A stretch of DNA of 64,000 nucleotides from Hofstenia miamia (Eukaryota > Xenacoelomorpha > Acoela): contig SCFE01000003.1 of the NCBI GenBank assembly GCA_004352715.1, forward strand, positions 4,064,316-4,128,315, given 5' to 3'. Below the pieces are notes generated by a model. That model was given only the letters and a program-made list of their open reading frames with translations, did not search any database and was not told the origin of the DNA. The position numbers and the translations under genes are program-made. Below are positions 44,895 to 57,382 of the stretch, piece after piece. How positions within the stretch are numbered: the first letter of the stretch is position 1; each line of letters begins with the position of its first letter.

Positions 44895-46728
44895 TACTAT
44901 GCAGTAACGATTATTGCTATTCCAAAAATTAAATTGTTGATTAAATATTACATATAATTATTTTGGAAAACTCATTAATTCGAAGCACTATTTGCATAAG
45001 CAAGTGTGAAGTGACCATAGCTACTTGCAAAGTAATGGGGTTTGTTAATGCACATTATTTCCAGACTTTAATAAATACTCTTTCCAAAAATCATTTAAGT
45101 AATTGCTTAATGCCTTTTAAATGTAAATTTTGTTTACTTTTCTATGAGCTTTGAATATTCAATTAATAAGTTCTGTTTTATAGAGAATTTCACTCAGCAC
45201 AAAAAAATACTGCAGCCCATTAGAAAGTAATGAGTAAGTATTTACACAAACATATTAAATCTGTATTCTCAGCAACATGTGGAATGATATCGAGAAATAT
45301 ATTATAGTCTACTGAAAACATTTGTTTTTTAGCACTTGCTAAAATTTTGATCTTACACAGTAAGGTAAAGAGTGGCTACCATTATGCACTTATGAAACAT
45401 GAAAGCATATGTGTAAAGTTTTCCATATTTATGAAAGATTTAAATTTTTAGAAAATACCACAACAATACAACGATATGAGTTATTCCAAATCAATTATTA
45501 ATTCCTAAATCATTTCAACAACTTTAAAATACAAGCACTTTTTGAATTTCAATTTAATTAATTTTTTTTCAAAAAATTTAACTGATTTTTCAATTAATAA
45601 GCAATACAAAGTTACACTGTACAATAATTTAATTACTTCAATAATTCTCATAAATGGAGATATTCAAAAAACAATAATTTTTTAATATTGTAGAATGCTG
45701 GACTTGTGGTAGAAGCACGTGCGACACTCAGCAAGCATTCTATTTTTAGAAATAATAAAAACCGTTGAAACTACTGATTGATTATGTACTTATTATATCT
45801 ATTGAGAAAACAAGAGCATGTTCATTCAATAGGTTACAACAATAGATATTCAGAGAACAAGTTAATCCAAACTTCTTCTTACAGACCCATGGCCTCCGGC
45901 CAAAGTGATGAACCATTTCCAATACCTATATAATTCTCAGCTCATTTTAGATAAGAGAAAATACAACAATTATAGCTACATGCAACTGCGCTTCTTTACC
46001 ATGCTAATCTTTATACCTATCCTAATATCACCCAGACTAAGGAGTTTAACCATCAACAATTTAAAGCCTCCGGTTATCTTTCCTGTCGCCCGAAGTGATA
46101 CCCTAGGCGATGATCATACTGATTAATAACATAATATAAATAAATATAATACAGATAACAAATGGGCAATTTAGGAAAAACTTATTATCCAAAAAATTCT
46201 AAAGCAAGGAGTTAGTTATACGATTGGGAAAATTTATAATAAAATAAAAAGCAACTAGAAGCTAGGGTAGCAAAACTTAAATTAACAGAAAAATGTACTG
46301 TACATAAGAACTTTGAAGCAGTCTGTAATAGCCATGCTGAGCTTGTTTAAATGATATTGTATGTTGATGAATTGTGACAAGTGTTTCCAAAAACTGATTA
46401 ATCTCAAAAATGATTCACCAAAAACTGATTATTGCAAATACAAAATAGAAGTTAAAATATTTTTTAGAATTTTGTGTCCTTTACATTACTAAACTATCAT
46501 TACTAATTCATATTCACTCAAATTTTCATAAAAATATTTTCAATAATGTTATGATTATTTTTCATGAAATTAGAAATATTTACTTTTAACATCTAAGATT
46601 AGCATTAGTTGCTTAAAAAGTCCATTTTTGTATTGAAATATGTATATTTTTGCAATATTTACTTGTCAATTTGTTTTATATAAGTATAGATCCAGAAATA
46701 ATGCATTGTTCATTTGCAATTATGTACA
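44895..46728. other. No gene recognised
   Basis: AT-rich. A less AT-rich island at 45880-46130 holds a 73-codon frame (45905-46126, LRFFTMLIFIPILISPRLRS) that I cannot assign. Confidence 0.35.
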
Positions 46729-46971
46729 CATAAGCATATTCTTTGCTTATCATAATAGGAATCAGTACAGTAAAAAATATTTTTGGGTGTTTAAGTTATA
46801 TTGATAAAATGTATGTTTTATTATTGCGTTTGAGTTTTAAAAATGTATGTTTTATTATTGCGTTTGAGTTTTACTCAGCATATTAAATTCAAATATTGAG
46901 GTGGTACAGCCACCCCAATAAGAATATTGGGGTGCCAATTGCAACCTTTGCACCCACTTCCGGCGCCACTG
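46729..46971. mobile_element. Possible hAT-type MITE, 243 bp, containing a 34-bp tandem duplication
   Basis: The right end inverted is CAGTGGCGCCGGAAGTGGGT, matching the family terminus. TATGTACA (46721-46728) and AATGTACA (46972-46979) agree at seven of eight positions, and the enclosed length equals that of the 37545 element. The left inverted repeat is poor, so the left border is tentative. Inside, a 34-bp unit (AAAATGTATGTTTTATTATT...) is repeated at 46806 and 46840. Confidence 0.4.
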
Positions 46972-46979
46972 AATGTACA

Positions 46980-47855
46980 CTTTTTGTATATTTACAAATA
47001 TTAACAAACAACGTAACTCAATTGTTATAAAGCGATGAGCATAACAGAACAGATTAGCAAAAGATACAGTGATGTCAGCAATTCCTCTTTTGAGCGACCA
47101 ATCAAATTACAAAAGGATATTCATATTCATCACTAATTGTACAATAATGAGTATCGAATCTATTATTAAACTCTGTCCCAGTTAATAAGTAAACCGGTTT
47201 TTTAGGAAAATGAGGTAGTATGATATAAACACGAGTATAATTTCAAGTTTTGATTTTCATTTTTTATAATATTCTCAAGATCCTAAACTATCTAATTTGA
47301 GCCAAAACCATGGTATTTACGCTATAATAAAACCCCAATTATTGATATAAAACTTTACTTATTAATTGGGACAGAGTTTAATTAGACACTAAATGTTACT
47401 TTTACAAATATGATGCAAATATACGACAATATTAAATTAAGCCACACACATAGGATTTTTTTGTAGAATAAGACTTCATGCTTCATGCAGTTTTGCTTTT
47501 ACAACCTGCACACAGGCTTTTTACATTAAATCTCAACATAGTTTCACATTAAAGTGCTGATTTGTTTCCTTACATGAATTTAATGTTTTATTGTCACACA
47601 AACCCAATAATATGGGAGTAGCTATGAATGAAAAGAGGACTTGACAATCGGACATCCCACCTATGTCTATTTCCTATTGAAGCGTGGATGTATTCTACTG
47701 GACGCCATCTGTTAAGAGATGGGGTGTCCTATTGGAATGAGCTTTGTCCGTTCTTAACTACTTATGGGCTGTAAGTTTGAAAACAGGCAAACTAACCAAA
47801 AACAAGCATAAAATTTGAAATTTTTTATAATTATATTAGAAAATGTTAGCTTTAC
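46980..47855. other. Downstream of the O-fucosyltransferase-like exon
   Basis: A further exon is expected on the minus strand here or below. A possible acceptor (CTCTTAACAG) lies at about 47710, but the phase-0 frame after it stops after 13 codons, so no exon is claimed. Confidence 0.35.
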
Positions 47856-48529
47856 CTTAAACATTTCCACATCTTTTCTCGTTTTCATATTGACATAGTG
47901 ACTTTGAATCAACTGAATTTTTCCAAGATTTCTTTCATCAGTCATCATGTAAATGCTGGCATTTTTTTCAATACCCAGTTCATCAAACCTCTTTAAGACC
48001 ATCATCGGGGTACTCATACTCCCAATAGTTTGGCCATTGCGGAGACGCATTCCCATTCTATTTCCCTGCCGCCAGTGAAACAAAGTAAATGGCTTTCCCT
48101 TGAATAGCTGATGCGCAATCTCATTACCTCTTTTTAAGATATAATCTGAAACCTTAAGATTAAGATTTTGAACTTGTATACACTTGGGTGAAGAATAAAA
48201 GTCTCTTAATCTAAGAAGTGTTGAGTCATCAAATGCGACAACTTTTGTTATGGATGAATCAATAGGCTTTGAATAAGATTTGTATGACAAAATGCAGTCA
48301 TATGTCTCTTTTCTTCCATGACATTGGTCGACAACTCTCACAAAGAAGTTCTTAAAATTATAGAATAGTTCAGGATCCTGAACTTTGAGAGGAATTCCAT
48401 GATTTATTCTGATGCTTAATACCATACCATGCAGGTGAATTGTGTAATTGTTTCTAATGGCATAATTAATCGCTGACATTAAATCAGATGTTTTATGATT
48501 TAATCCTGCATTGGCTTGTTGAAGAGACG
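47856..48529 (-). CDS. Protein O-fucosyltransferase-like exon (GDP-fucose binding region), partial gene
   Basis: One long exon bounded by an acceptor (AAATTTTAG, ending at 48530) and a donor (AAG|GTAAAG at 47855); 224 codons after two phase bases. The central motif FTLFHWRQGNRMGMR followed by SIYMMTDERN resembles the HWR-x-G-(D/N)-R and TDE motifs of GDP-fucose-dependent protein O-fucosyltransferases (POFUT/NodZ fold), enzymes that transfer fucose to Ser/Thr in the secretory pathway. The usual Asp after R-x-G is Asn here. The N-terminal half (SLQQANAGLNHKTSDLMSAI) fits a luminal Rossmann-like region but is not diagnostic. Start and C-terminal exons are missing. The frame extends beyond both splice sites, but those extensions are probably intronic. 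Confidence 0.6.
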
Positions 48530-48530
48530 C

Positions 48531-50804
48531 TAAAATTTTTTTCTCATCATGTATGTATATTTTTAAAATTAATTTAAATTTACACATACTAGAGAGTGTC
48601 GTAAGAACAAAAAGTTAAAAGCCTTATCATATAGGATGTCAATTGCTATTTCCAATTTACAGAATTTCTGACAATATTTGGATGTTTGATGAACAAAAAT
48701 TGCTAAGGCTAATATTCAATCAATTTGATATTTGAAGTATTTCTGTAAATAACGACATTGCCTTTAAGAACGTCCCAAATTATGGGTGAAAAACGAATGA
48801 AAAATTTAATTAAGCCTGATTTACCACTCATAGAATTCAATTTGATGTTGACGCTAGCTTGCATATTTTAGTATACTACTTATAATTTATTTATCAATTA
48901 TTTTCACAAAATTTGAATAGGCCTTAAATTATTAAATGTTTTTCAAAAATAAGACATGGTCTATATTTGAATTACTGAATTTAATTACGAAGTTCTTTAA
49001 AATTAGGAAGTGTGATTGATCAGTAAGACTGTCAAGAATACAAATGAAGATAATTTTAAGTATCACTACCATCAATTGATCCTACCCCTCTGTAGATTTT
49101 GAAAAGATTACTCAATCTTTTATTGTTGACAGGCAATATTTAAATGAATGCAGTATTCATGTAATATTGAAACCCAAACTTCACATGTAACATTTTTTTA
49201 ATTAAGTCTGCGATGATCTTCTCAAGAAAAATGTTCGTAATCACAACATAATAAAAATAATCAACTGAATTAAGAATTTTTTTCTCTGCAAAACCACGAA
49301 CTCTGAATTGCACAATTTCTAAACCTCTTGAGAGACTTAGAGGGAATTGTATACAAGAAGCTTTGTAAATATAAAATATTGCAGTACAATTTAGGGTTAA
49401 TACAAAGATTAGATAACACACTCATTAGCTTAGTGTTCAAAACAAATTCAAGCTTATCATGAATTTGATAAAATTGTTTGGTAGTTGACTTGCAGGTCTT
49501 ACATCTGTCTTGACATCTTTCTTCAAAAATTAGAAATGATGTCAGACCTGGACCTGGAAGATGCCAGTTTTAAGTCCCTTATTATCTGCTTCAGTACACT
49601 TATCTATGTTTCCTCCATTTAGCAGAACAACCATATATAACAAAATTAGACAATTTAAGAAATTCAACTCATTGGAATATGCTCATCCATTTAAAATGTC
49701 TATGCAAGCTAGCCGAACAATCTATCTAAAGAGCCCTCAAAAAATCTGGGTACAAAAAGAATAAAGCTAAAAAACCTTTAGATTGAATCCAACCTGTTGA
49801 ATAGTATTGTGTTGAGATGCTTGCTTGTAAATATGGATAATAACAAATTATGACTTAGAATCTCTCTCAAGTAATTAATTATTGAATATATTATATAAAT
49901 GAAAAACTACATCTTTTAAAAAGAAATTGGGAAATATTACTTGCAGTGAACTTAATAGAAACTTACTTGTATCATGAAATGCAAGAATTCTGTCTGTTCT
50001 TTGACAAAGCTTTTGTTGTATTCCTAAAATATAGTAAGTAAGATATCTCCTGTTAACTTAAAACTCAGAATATAACGTCCAAATTTTATTAATCATTTTC
50101 TATATGCAAATACTATGCTTGTGAATGGGAGCATCCATGTGATTGGCCTTCCATCCATTCTCATCCCTGACAAATTATACCCATCCTACAAGATTCCCAC
50201 TATAATGTTAATATGGAGTACAGTTCAAATAAGAATTTTAGATTTATGAAAGTTCAGGTTCAGTCTTAACTAAATAGTACTATATGTACAAAGGGACACA
50301 CTAAACGACAAAATTATTGACTATATTAAGGCAACTGCAAATTTCAGCCTAAATTTATTGGACAATATCGAGTAACGACTATCATGGGAGTTGACCAAGA
50401 GAATGTGATTCCTATGGACAATCCTGAACTAAAGCATATACTTATATTGTATTGCGTCAAGGCAGAGATATATCTATAAGAGTGCATTTTCTTATAGTAT
50501 GGATTGTCCATATAATGCATGGAATTTTTGCTTTGTTCAAATTATAGTCATTTTCACGAAAAACTTCTGCTTTAGGAGAGCATGTCTAATTTTAACAATT
50601 AAGCTAATAGATAATTGCGAAACTGTTTTTCAAGAGTAATTTCAGTACTCCATCAAAAATTTTCCAAATCCCTTCCTGCACTGTACCAAGATTCGAATTT
50701 TAGTATTCACAGATTCAAATCCGAATTCAAATCTAACACTGATTCGGATTTGGAATTTGACTTTAAATATTCGTAGGCTCCTAGCAAGACCAGAACAGAT
50801 AAAT
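48531..50804. other. Probable upstream intron(s); nothing firm
   Basis: AT-rich. A 93-codon minus-strand frame at 49140-49421 (SLSRGLEIVQFRVRGFAEKK) has no recognised homology. Confidence 0.3.
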
Positions 50805-51148
50805 TTAATCAGTCAAATCATAAAATCGCAAAGCATTGTCTCCTGGCAACAACATGGTTTGTTCCGCAATGGGATGGGACGATATACATGAACTATGGGA
50901 CGGATTTACAGAAACAATTTTATTACAGCCGATGATTATGGTTGCATTTTTCAATATGCATATCATAGTATCTAGTGCTAGATGTAAATCGAGGTTATAG
51001 CTAATATGTAAAAATCTACCTGGTTTGCCTTTCCATTGTGAAGATCTATTTATCGAATTTACTTTCCTGTATTTTGACGGTACAAGGTCTAAACACATGT
51101 CTATTGCTGTCAATTTACCATGAATGCTTGCATTGAGAACATTAAACT
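50805..51148 (-). CDS. Candidate exon, possibly N-terminal part of the O-fucosyltransferase-like gene
   Basis: Open from a possible acceptor (TTATGTAG, ending at about 51149) to the stop at 50805, 113 codons plus stop. It includes GKPGRFLHISYNLDLHLALD then TMICILKNATIIIGCNKIVS, a pattern reminiscent of the first beta-alpha-beta of O-fucosyltransferases (G-R-x-L...N-x-R/A...L-N-x-T), on the same strand and upstream of the 48529 exon. However, it ends in a stop and no donor is seen near the end, so it may be the last exon of a separate gene, or chance. Confidence 0.3.
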
Positions 51149-51879
51149 ACATAAGCTTTGTTGATTCACACTCTCGTCTATTAAACTTTAAGTATTCAAT
51201 TAAAACTGTATTTAAAAACTGCTCACACGAAATTTTTCAAGAATATTTGTAAGTTTAACTAAAATCTATAAAACTTTTTTAGCACACACTTTTAATAAAA
51301 TTGCATTGGTTTTAATTTTTAGGTAATGTAATTACTCAACTTCTATTTTTGATAATTCAAAATGAAAATTACCATTATTGTACTTGTGTACTAAAAAGAT
51401 TATGGAAGTACAAGAAATTGCAATGAAGCCAATCTGGAAGTAGGCTATATAGTTCATTCTTCGAAAGGTTATGCCCTAAAATATTGCTAATGAATAAGCT
51501 TTAACTTGGAGCAAAAGCTTACTTTAATATTTTGGCAACAATTTCAATGTCCCCATTGTTCACTATCCGTGCTCAATTTTTCAGTCCCAACAGAGTTCCG
51601 TACTGATACTAAATGTGCAAAATTATGCAACATTAACACAATTGCAGTGAGAATAGCTTTTTAGATCTCATTCTCATCCCATTCCCACAGAAAATTGCAT
51701 CTTGTTACTATTCCCAAAATATTTATCTTCAAATAAAAATGAGTTAAAATATTAAAGAAATATGTATAATTATGATTCCATAGTTGCTTTTAGGTCCTCA
51801 TTGAAAAATTGCATGTAAACCTAAGGAAATCGAGTGTTTCAAATACTTAAAAAAATTTATGTCTATCATGTAAAACTAC
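51149..51879. other. No gene recognised
   Basis: AT-rich sequence with no supported feature. Confidence 0.4.
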
Positions 51880-52107
51880 AGCCCATGCTACACGAACAAC
51901 TTTTGTCGCCAATTTTTGTTGGCCAACGAAAATCGTGCTTATAGCGCCCCTCTTCCACAACTAAAATCAGGAGTAATTATCTAGACTAAAGTTGTTCGTG
52001 CGGTCCAACAAAAATTGGGCAATAAAAATGGTTCGTGTAGCACCCCTTTCATCAACTTTAGTCGTGAAGTAATTAAATGACAAAAGTTGTCCGTGTAGCA
52101 GGGTGCT
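51880..52107. mobile_element. Composite inverted-repeat (MITE-like) element
   Basis: GCTACACGAACAACTTTTGT (51887 on) is inverted twice downstream. A long arm ends at about 52047 (inverted GCTACACGAACCATTTTTAT, both arms running on through CCAATTTTTGTTGG), and a second short arm ends at about 52107 (inverted GCTACACGGACAACTTTTGT). The outer ends read AGCCCAT and AGCACCCT before GCTACACG. Three related arms in 230 bp suggest nested or partly duplicated MITEs. No clear target duplication. Confidence 0.65.
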
Positions 52108-52743
52108 CCGATCAACTTTTTTGTCGGAGAAATAATTCTCCAACTTTCTAGTAATTATCACCTTTAAAGATAAATAAACAATTCAATCGTTTTCAGAGCT
52201 CATTTCGGACTGTAAAATTTAAAATTAGCTAGGTTTATAGAATTAATAATCATGATTTTTACATTTTTATGTTAAAATTAACACATATCACTATGTAGGC
52301 ATTTCTTTTGTATACTTGGGTATCAGAGCATTTAAAACAATAACTCTTCAAAAAGAATCCTTTGTAGTAAACAAAAACATTTGAACTTTGCGTGTTACAA
52401 AATAGTGATTAGATTGGGAAGTCGATCACAGCGTAGCTTTGCGAACTGAAGTATTTTTTAAACTGTGCAGGCAATTATGATGTTTGGTTTAATTTCAAAG
52501 TAAACAGCATCATTCTTATTTCATTATTCGTGCACAGTGCTAATCTGCTTTCCAATGAAAATACGCATCGACGCAGGTTACATACCATTCTGTAGGCCGC
52601 GATAGCTCAATAACAATTGTATTTTTAATATGATTTCATTAATTTAGATAGTTTTTAGAGCGATGAATATATGCAATCAGTATGAAGAAGTTATTACATT
52701 TTTTTGTATCCAGCGCCTTGTAGATATTTTAAAATTTTGTATC
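52108..52743. other. No gene recognised
   Basis: AT-rich sequence with no supported feature. Confidence 0.4.
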
Positions 52744-52815
52744 GAAAGCCCGTATATATATAATATATATATATATTCAATATATATATGTATATATATA
52801 TTTATATTAAATACA

Positions 52816-52846
<31 letters not shown>

Positions 52847-52890
52847 GTTGACGTATAGTATATAAGTTATGCACATATATAGATACTGTA

Positions 52891-52929
<39 letters not shown>

Positions 52930-52945
52930 TTATATACACACTGTA
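52744..52945. repeat. Interrupted (TA)n / (TATG)n microsatellite
   Basis: Several TA tracts with ATGT variants and short unique interruptions. Frames of alternating Tyr/Ile through it are artefacts. Confidence 0.92.
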
Positions 52946-54589
52946 TATATTTTTTATAAATAATTAAATATTGGCTTTAGCTCCTTGAAATGATAGAATT
53001 CATTAGTATTCATTCCTAGTTTACGACTTATAATTTTCTTTCCCATTTTACGCACTTTTTTCACAATAACATTAACAATTAGGGCGATTTTTTTTACTTA
53101 AAAAATTTAAATTTTGATACAAAAACTTTTACCTTTTGATTCAAAAACTTAAAATAATTGAGCTAAGGTTTTTTTAGCTTTTGTAAATTTCGCGTATTCT
53201 CTTCTCAACTAGGTAATAAGAAGCACTAATATAGGACTGCACATTATCCTTCAAATTTTTATTGTCTTAAGCATACTTTTTAGCATTGAAAAGAACTCTT
53301 CCATGGAAACAGGAGAACACTTGCTATTTTCAGCAATCCATATTCTTTCAAAAATTTGACCACAAAGAAAATTTCAATTTTTTTAATATAATTTTAAATG
53401 TTGTAAAATGTTGACTGTATTTTGACCTTAAAATTTTTAAAATATGCATGCATATGCATTAAAACAATTAAATTTCTAAATATTTATACAAAATTTACCT
53501 TCATTTCAATTTTGAGTTTTTTTATTTTTGTACGCGCTAATGATAATAATAAGCTCTTGCAAAAGACTTTAACATATATAGAGTAAGCAGATATTTAAGA
53601 AATTTGTTTGATCATGTTCATGACCTTAATATAAATTAGGAAAAGTCACCAAGTTGTGCTACCCCTTTAATAAAACACGGTATTTTAGTAGAAAAATTGA
53701 AATTCAATTTACTTACAAAAAGGAGAAATGGCTAATATATCCACAAATTACTTTAAATATGATTTCCTATTCACACCTAAGAGTAAACACGAACTTCCGG
53801 TAGCAAACTTAGTATAAACCGAAGTTGTCGATGTGTTCCACATGAACGGAATATGCGTTATCATACTTAGTATTTAAGCAATAAAAGCTTATGTTTTCGA
53901 TTTTCAGCGCTCCTCATTTAAAATTTATGATAGTTTCCCAATTTTTTCAGTATAGTTCTTAAAATAATTGACGGCACATGTGAATATTGAGAAACAAAAT
54001 TAGATTTAAGCTTAAGTCCTAAAAAATGTATATAACTTATTACCACGGACTAGACTTGCAACTACAAGTTGCACCCTTGTCATGCATCATCGAAATTACT
54101 CAATTTAGCAAGCTTACTTTAAAAAACAGCGTTACTGCTCTAAAAATTATATTTTAGTTGACTGCTTCAAAATTATTCCAATAAGAACAAGGCAATTTTA
54201 TTAACGATTCGTCGATTTTTGGGGTACGTCATACTTATTATAAGTAATAAGTTATATATTAATCAATCTTTCAAGGAATGGGTATGCAAAAGTACATTTT
54301 AATTTACAGTTTTAGCATTTCCAGACACTAGAGGTTCCTGCAGTGCGATATCAAGACTGGTTTGGTTTTTAAGCAGTGGTAGAGGAAGTTGATGAGGATG
54401 ATGATATTACATATTTGAAGATTTAAATGATTCAAATTGTATAGTAGTTGAACAGTTTGGTAATAAAAATAAAGATGACATTACAATTCTGGATGCAGAT
54501 CTGTCAGAAAATTATTACTATTAAGAAAAAATCATCCAGCTATGCTAAAATTGAATAAAATTGTTTAGCAATTTTAAAACGAAGATGCA
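52946..54589. other. No gene recognised
   Basis: AT-rich. At 54414-54525 a short plus-strand frame (EDLNDSNCIVVEQFGNKNKD...) could be a terminal exon or a transposon scrap, but nothing identifies it. Confidence 0.3.
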
Positions 54590-54830
54590 CGAGCCGAAGC
54601 TTTTAAGCTCGGGTTGGCTCAAGTCGTTCATATTTTGAGTATGCTCAGCTCAGCTCGTCAATCAAAACCTTTCAATGAAAATTTGAAAACTTTTTGAAAG
54701 TCCGTTCTAGTGACTTAATAAATACATAAAAATATAATTATAAGAAACATAAAACAACTTATATTGAATAATGCAATGCAAAAGACAGCACAATATATTA
54801 GCTATGTTTAAAAATGGCTAATTTCGCGAT
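54590..54830. repeat. Dispersed repeat with GCTCG-rich end, copy 2
   Basis: GCACGAGCCGAAGCTTTTAA and GCTCAGCTCAGCTCG lead into AAACCTTTCAATGAAA, ATAAGAAACATAAAA and ACAATATATTAGCTATGTTT, the same order as at 35013-35240. The first part contains an inverted repeat around AAGCTTTTAAGCTC. Confidence 0.65.
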
Positions 54831-56659
54831 AATGGAAGATCAAGTTTGCTGCTTGGCTAAGGCTGGGTGGCCTCATTACATTGAAAAATTTACATATGCG
54901 TGAGTTAATGAAAACAAATAAGTTTGATCGATGTAATGAGCTTGCGTATTTAAAAAAATGATGTTTGTAATATCATGGCTAGTTTAGTGCTCTTTGTTCT
55001 TAATAAATTTAATAAATGTGTTCAATAGAATAATCTTTCGAAGACTGATACTTTAAATTGAAGATTTGCAAAAGTTTTTCTTTACAAAAAATTATGAAGA
55101 TAGCTTTTTTCTCATCCTAGACTATGAAAGATGTTAGAACTATATCGTTAAAATAGTTGTTAGTCTATATAACAAGGCGAAACATTCGAATATTAGTGGA
55201 AACCAAAGTGATATTCTGCATCATTTTAATGTCTATGCAAGTAAGCTGCTATTAAAATCTTGCAGTCAACATTCTAAAACAAACTGTCAAATCGGGTTAC
55301 CGATCAATAAGCTAAGAAATTTACCGAGTCCCCGGGCGACGTAATCTTTCCATTGACATTGCTCATCGCAAATAAATTTTAATTAATTAGCATTAAAAGA
55401 ATGCTTACCACTATGTTATAATAGATTGAAGTGTTAATGGGTTATTTAGTGAATATGTACAATAATTCATTATTTCCAGTGTACACAGCTGTTTACTATT
55501 TAATTACATTGAATATTACTTTTTGTTTGCGTCTTAATACTTTGTAAATTTAATGTGCATTTTATATACCAGTACTCTACATTTTAATTGCCAACTGAAA
55601 TACAATTAGATGTGTTTATTTGTGAAATAATTCTTGTTCTCCTAAATAATTAGCATAGGTCGCTCAAAAACCGCTTCCATATTGAAATCTAATTAAGGCC
55701 ATTTCTAGAGAAATTTTAAAAGAGTAACATTTCAACCACACTTTGCGTAACTTCATATTGTTTTTTGTTCTGCGGAAAATACAAAATCTTCACACTTCGA
55801 TTTTTGTAAATCTTCAAAGAACAGATTTCCTTTTAGAGATCTGCGGGACCGTGCATTTTTCCACCTGGTCCGATCCCATGTTCAGTTTTCATTCCCATAG
55901 TCTAATTCAGATCCCGTACAGAGCTTGAATTGCTTAGGGATATATGAAAGAAAAATACGTCACAATAGATATCTATATGCACGTTAATAACTTTGCACAA
56001 TGCTTCCATTGACACTTTATAGACGCTAGAAATATCAACGTTTATTACACACTTTCAGAATCAGTATTATTAAGTATGAATTTGTATATAGCTTCATCTT
56101 TTTGCAAGAAAGCACAGTGGATTTTGGCATTCAAATTATGAAACTTTGAATGACTATCTTACACAAACTTTAGGTTTAACTAAAAGGTAAATTGGACCTG
56201 CATCATTAATCAATCTTAGTTCTTTAGACCTAAATCACTGTCAAATTTCGAGTTATATTTTTTCAACTATTTCAAAACGGCTGCAGATATAGAAGCAAAT
56301 AATTACATTTTCGAGAAAAATTCCCAAGAAACTGAATAACATAAGAAGGAATATTTAACACTTCAGTTAATATATATTTTAGTGTTAGTTTCTAAAACAG
56401 GTAAAACTTGATTTTGGATAGCCATGGAGAATATGATAAAATATATTTCATCAAATAATAATGTGAAAACCTCAAACCAAAAAAATGAATAAATGATTGC
56501 TTAGTGCAAACATATTTGCTATGTAGTATGTAAGAAATTTGGCATAATAGAGGAGTTATTGAAACATGTATACATTTATACTTTGCTATTTGTACAAATT
56601 TTCACTAAAATGTACTATAAAATTTAGAAATATTGATCACATTCCGAAGAATTGCCATT
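54831..56659. other. No gene recognised
   Basis: AT-rich sequence with no supported feature. Confidence 0.4.
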
Positions 56660-56667
56660 ACTTTGAT

Positions 56668-56838
56668 CAGGGCTGTACTTTTAAATAATTAACAAGAGCA
56701 CTCTATGTTTCAGCACTGAATTTTATGTTATATTTTGACCAAATTTAATTTCTAAGCAAATAAAATCTAACACATAACATCATAATATAACTATCAAGGT
56801 GGTCTGAAGCTTCCGAGCACCCCTCGAGTATGCCCCTG
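56668..56838. mobile_element. hAT-type MITE, 171 bp, perfect 8-bp target duplication
   Basis: The left end is CAGGGCTGTACTTTTAAATA and the inverted right end is CAGGGGCATACTCGAGGGGT. ACTTTGAT flanks both sides (56660-56667 and 56839-56846). No coding frame. Shorter than its relatives at 32507, 37545 and 44649. Confidence 0.85.
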
Positions 56839-57042
56839 ACTTTGATACATTGTATATCGAAATCAAAATCGCAATGGGATTTTGTCAATATTTGCAGATT
56901 ATTATTTCAAAAGCTTTTACTAAATATGTTAATGTACATTGCACATATAGGAAACTTTTCATACAAAGTTAATTTTTGTGTTAGATTTTGCATAAAATAT
57001 GTATTTTCTAGGAAAAATAATTGCATTGAGCTTCTGAAAAGA

Positions 57043-57382
57043 ACAGAGTGGCAAATGGGTCATATATTTTGACCCACGACCCAACACGACCCATTGGTCA
57101 GCATTCAGGTTTTAACCCGAGTTGTATTTACAAATTTTTGACAAAACTAACATGAAACAATGTCATTAACAATAATTTAGGGGTAGGTTTTATATAGAAT
57201 AGTAGATTGTATACTAAATGGAAATGCATGACTAGTTTTCCACTAATATTCCAGGAAAATCCTTCAACAATACATTTCTCTGACCTGACTATTTTCAAAA
57301 TTTTGACACACAACCTGACCCGACCCAACTTTTCTTTGACCCAACCAACGGGTAGGGTTGGGTTGACCCTTTTGCCACCCTG
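57043..57382. mobile_element. hAT-like MITE with CAGRGTGGCAAA ends, 340 bp
   Basis: The left end CAGAGTGGCAAATGGGTCAT and the inverted right end CAGGGTGGCAAAAGGGTCAA match over about 19 bp with two mismatches. Subterminal GACCC / GGGTC motifs are repeated many times. The flanking octamers do not match convincingly, so superfamily assignment rests on the CAG ends. Confidence 0.65.

Noticed and set aside
52663-52874. Tyr/Ile-rich frames through TA tracts (also at 60919-61170)
   Set aside because: Microsatellite translation, not coding.
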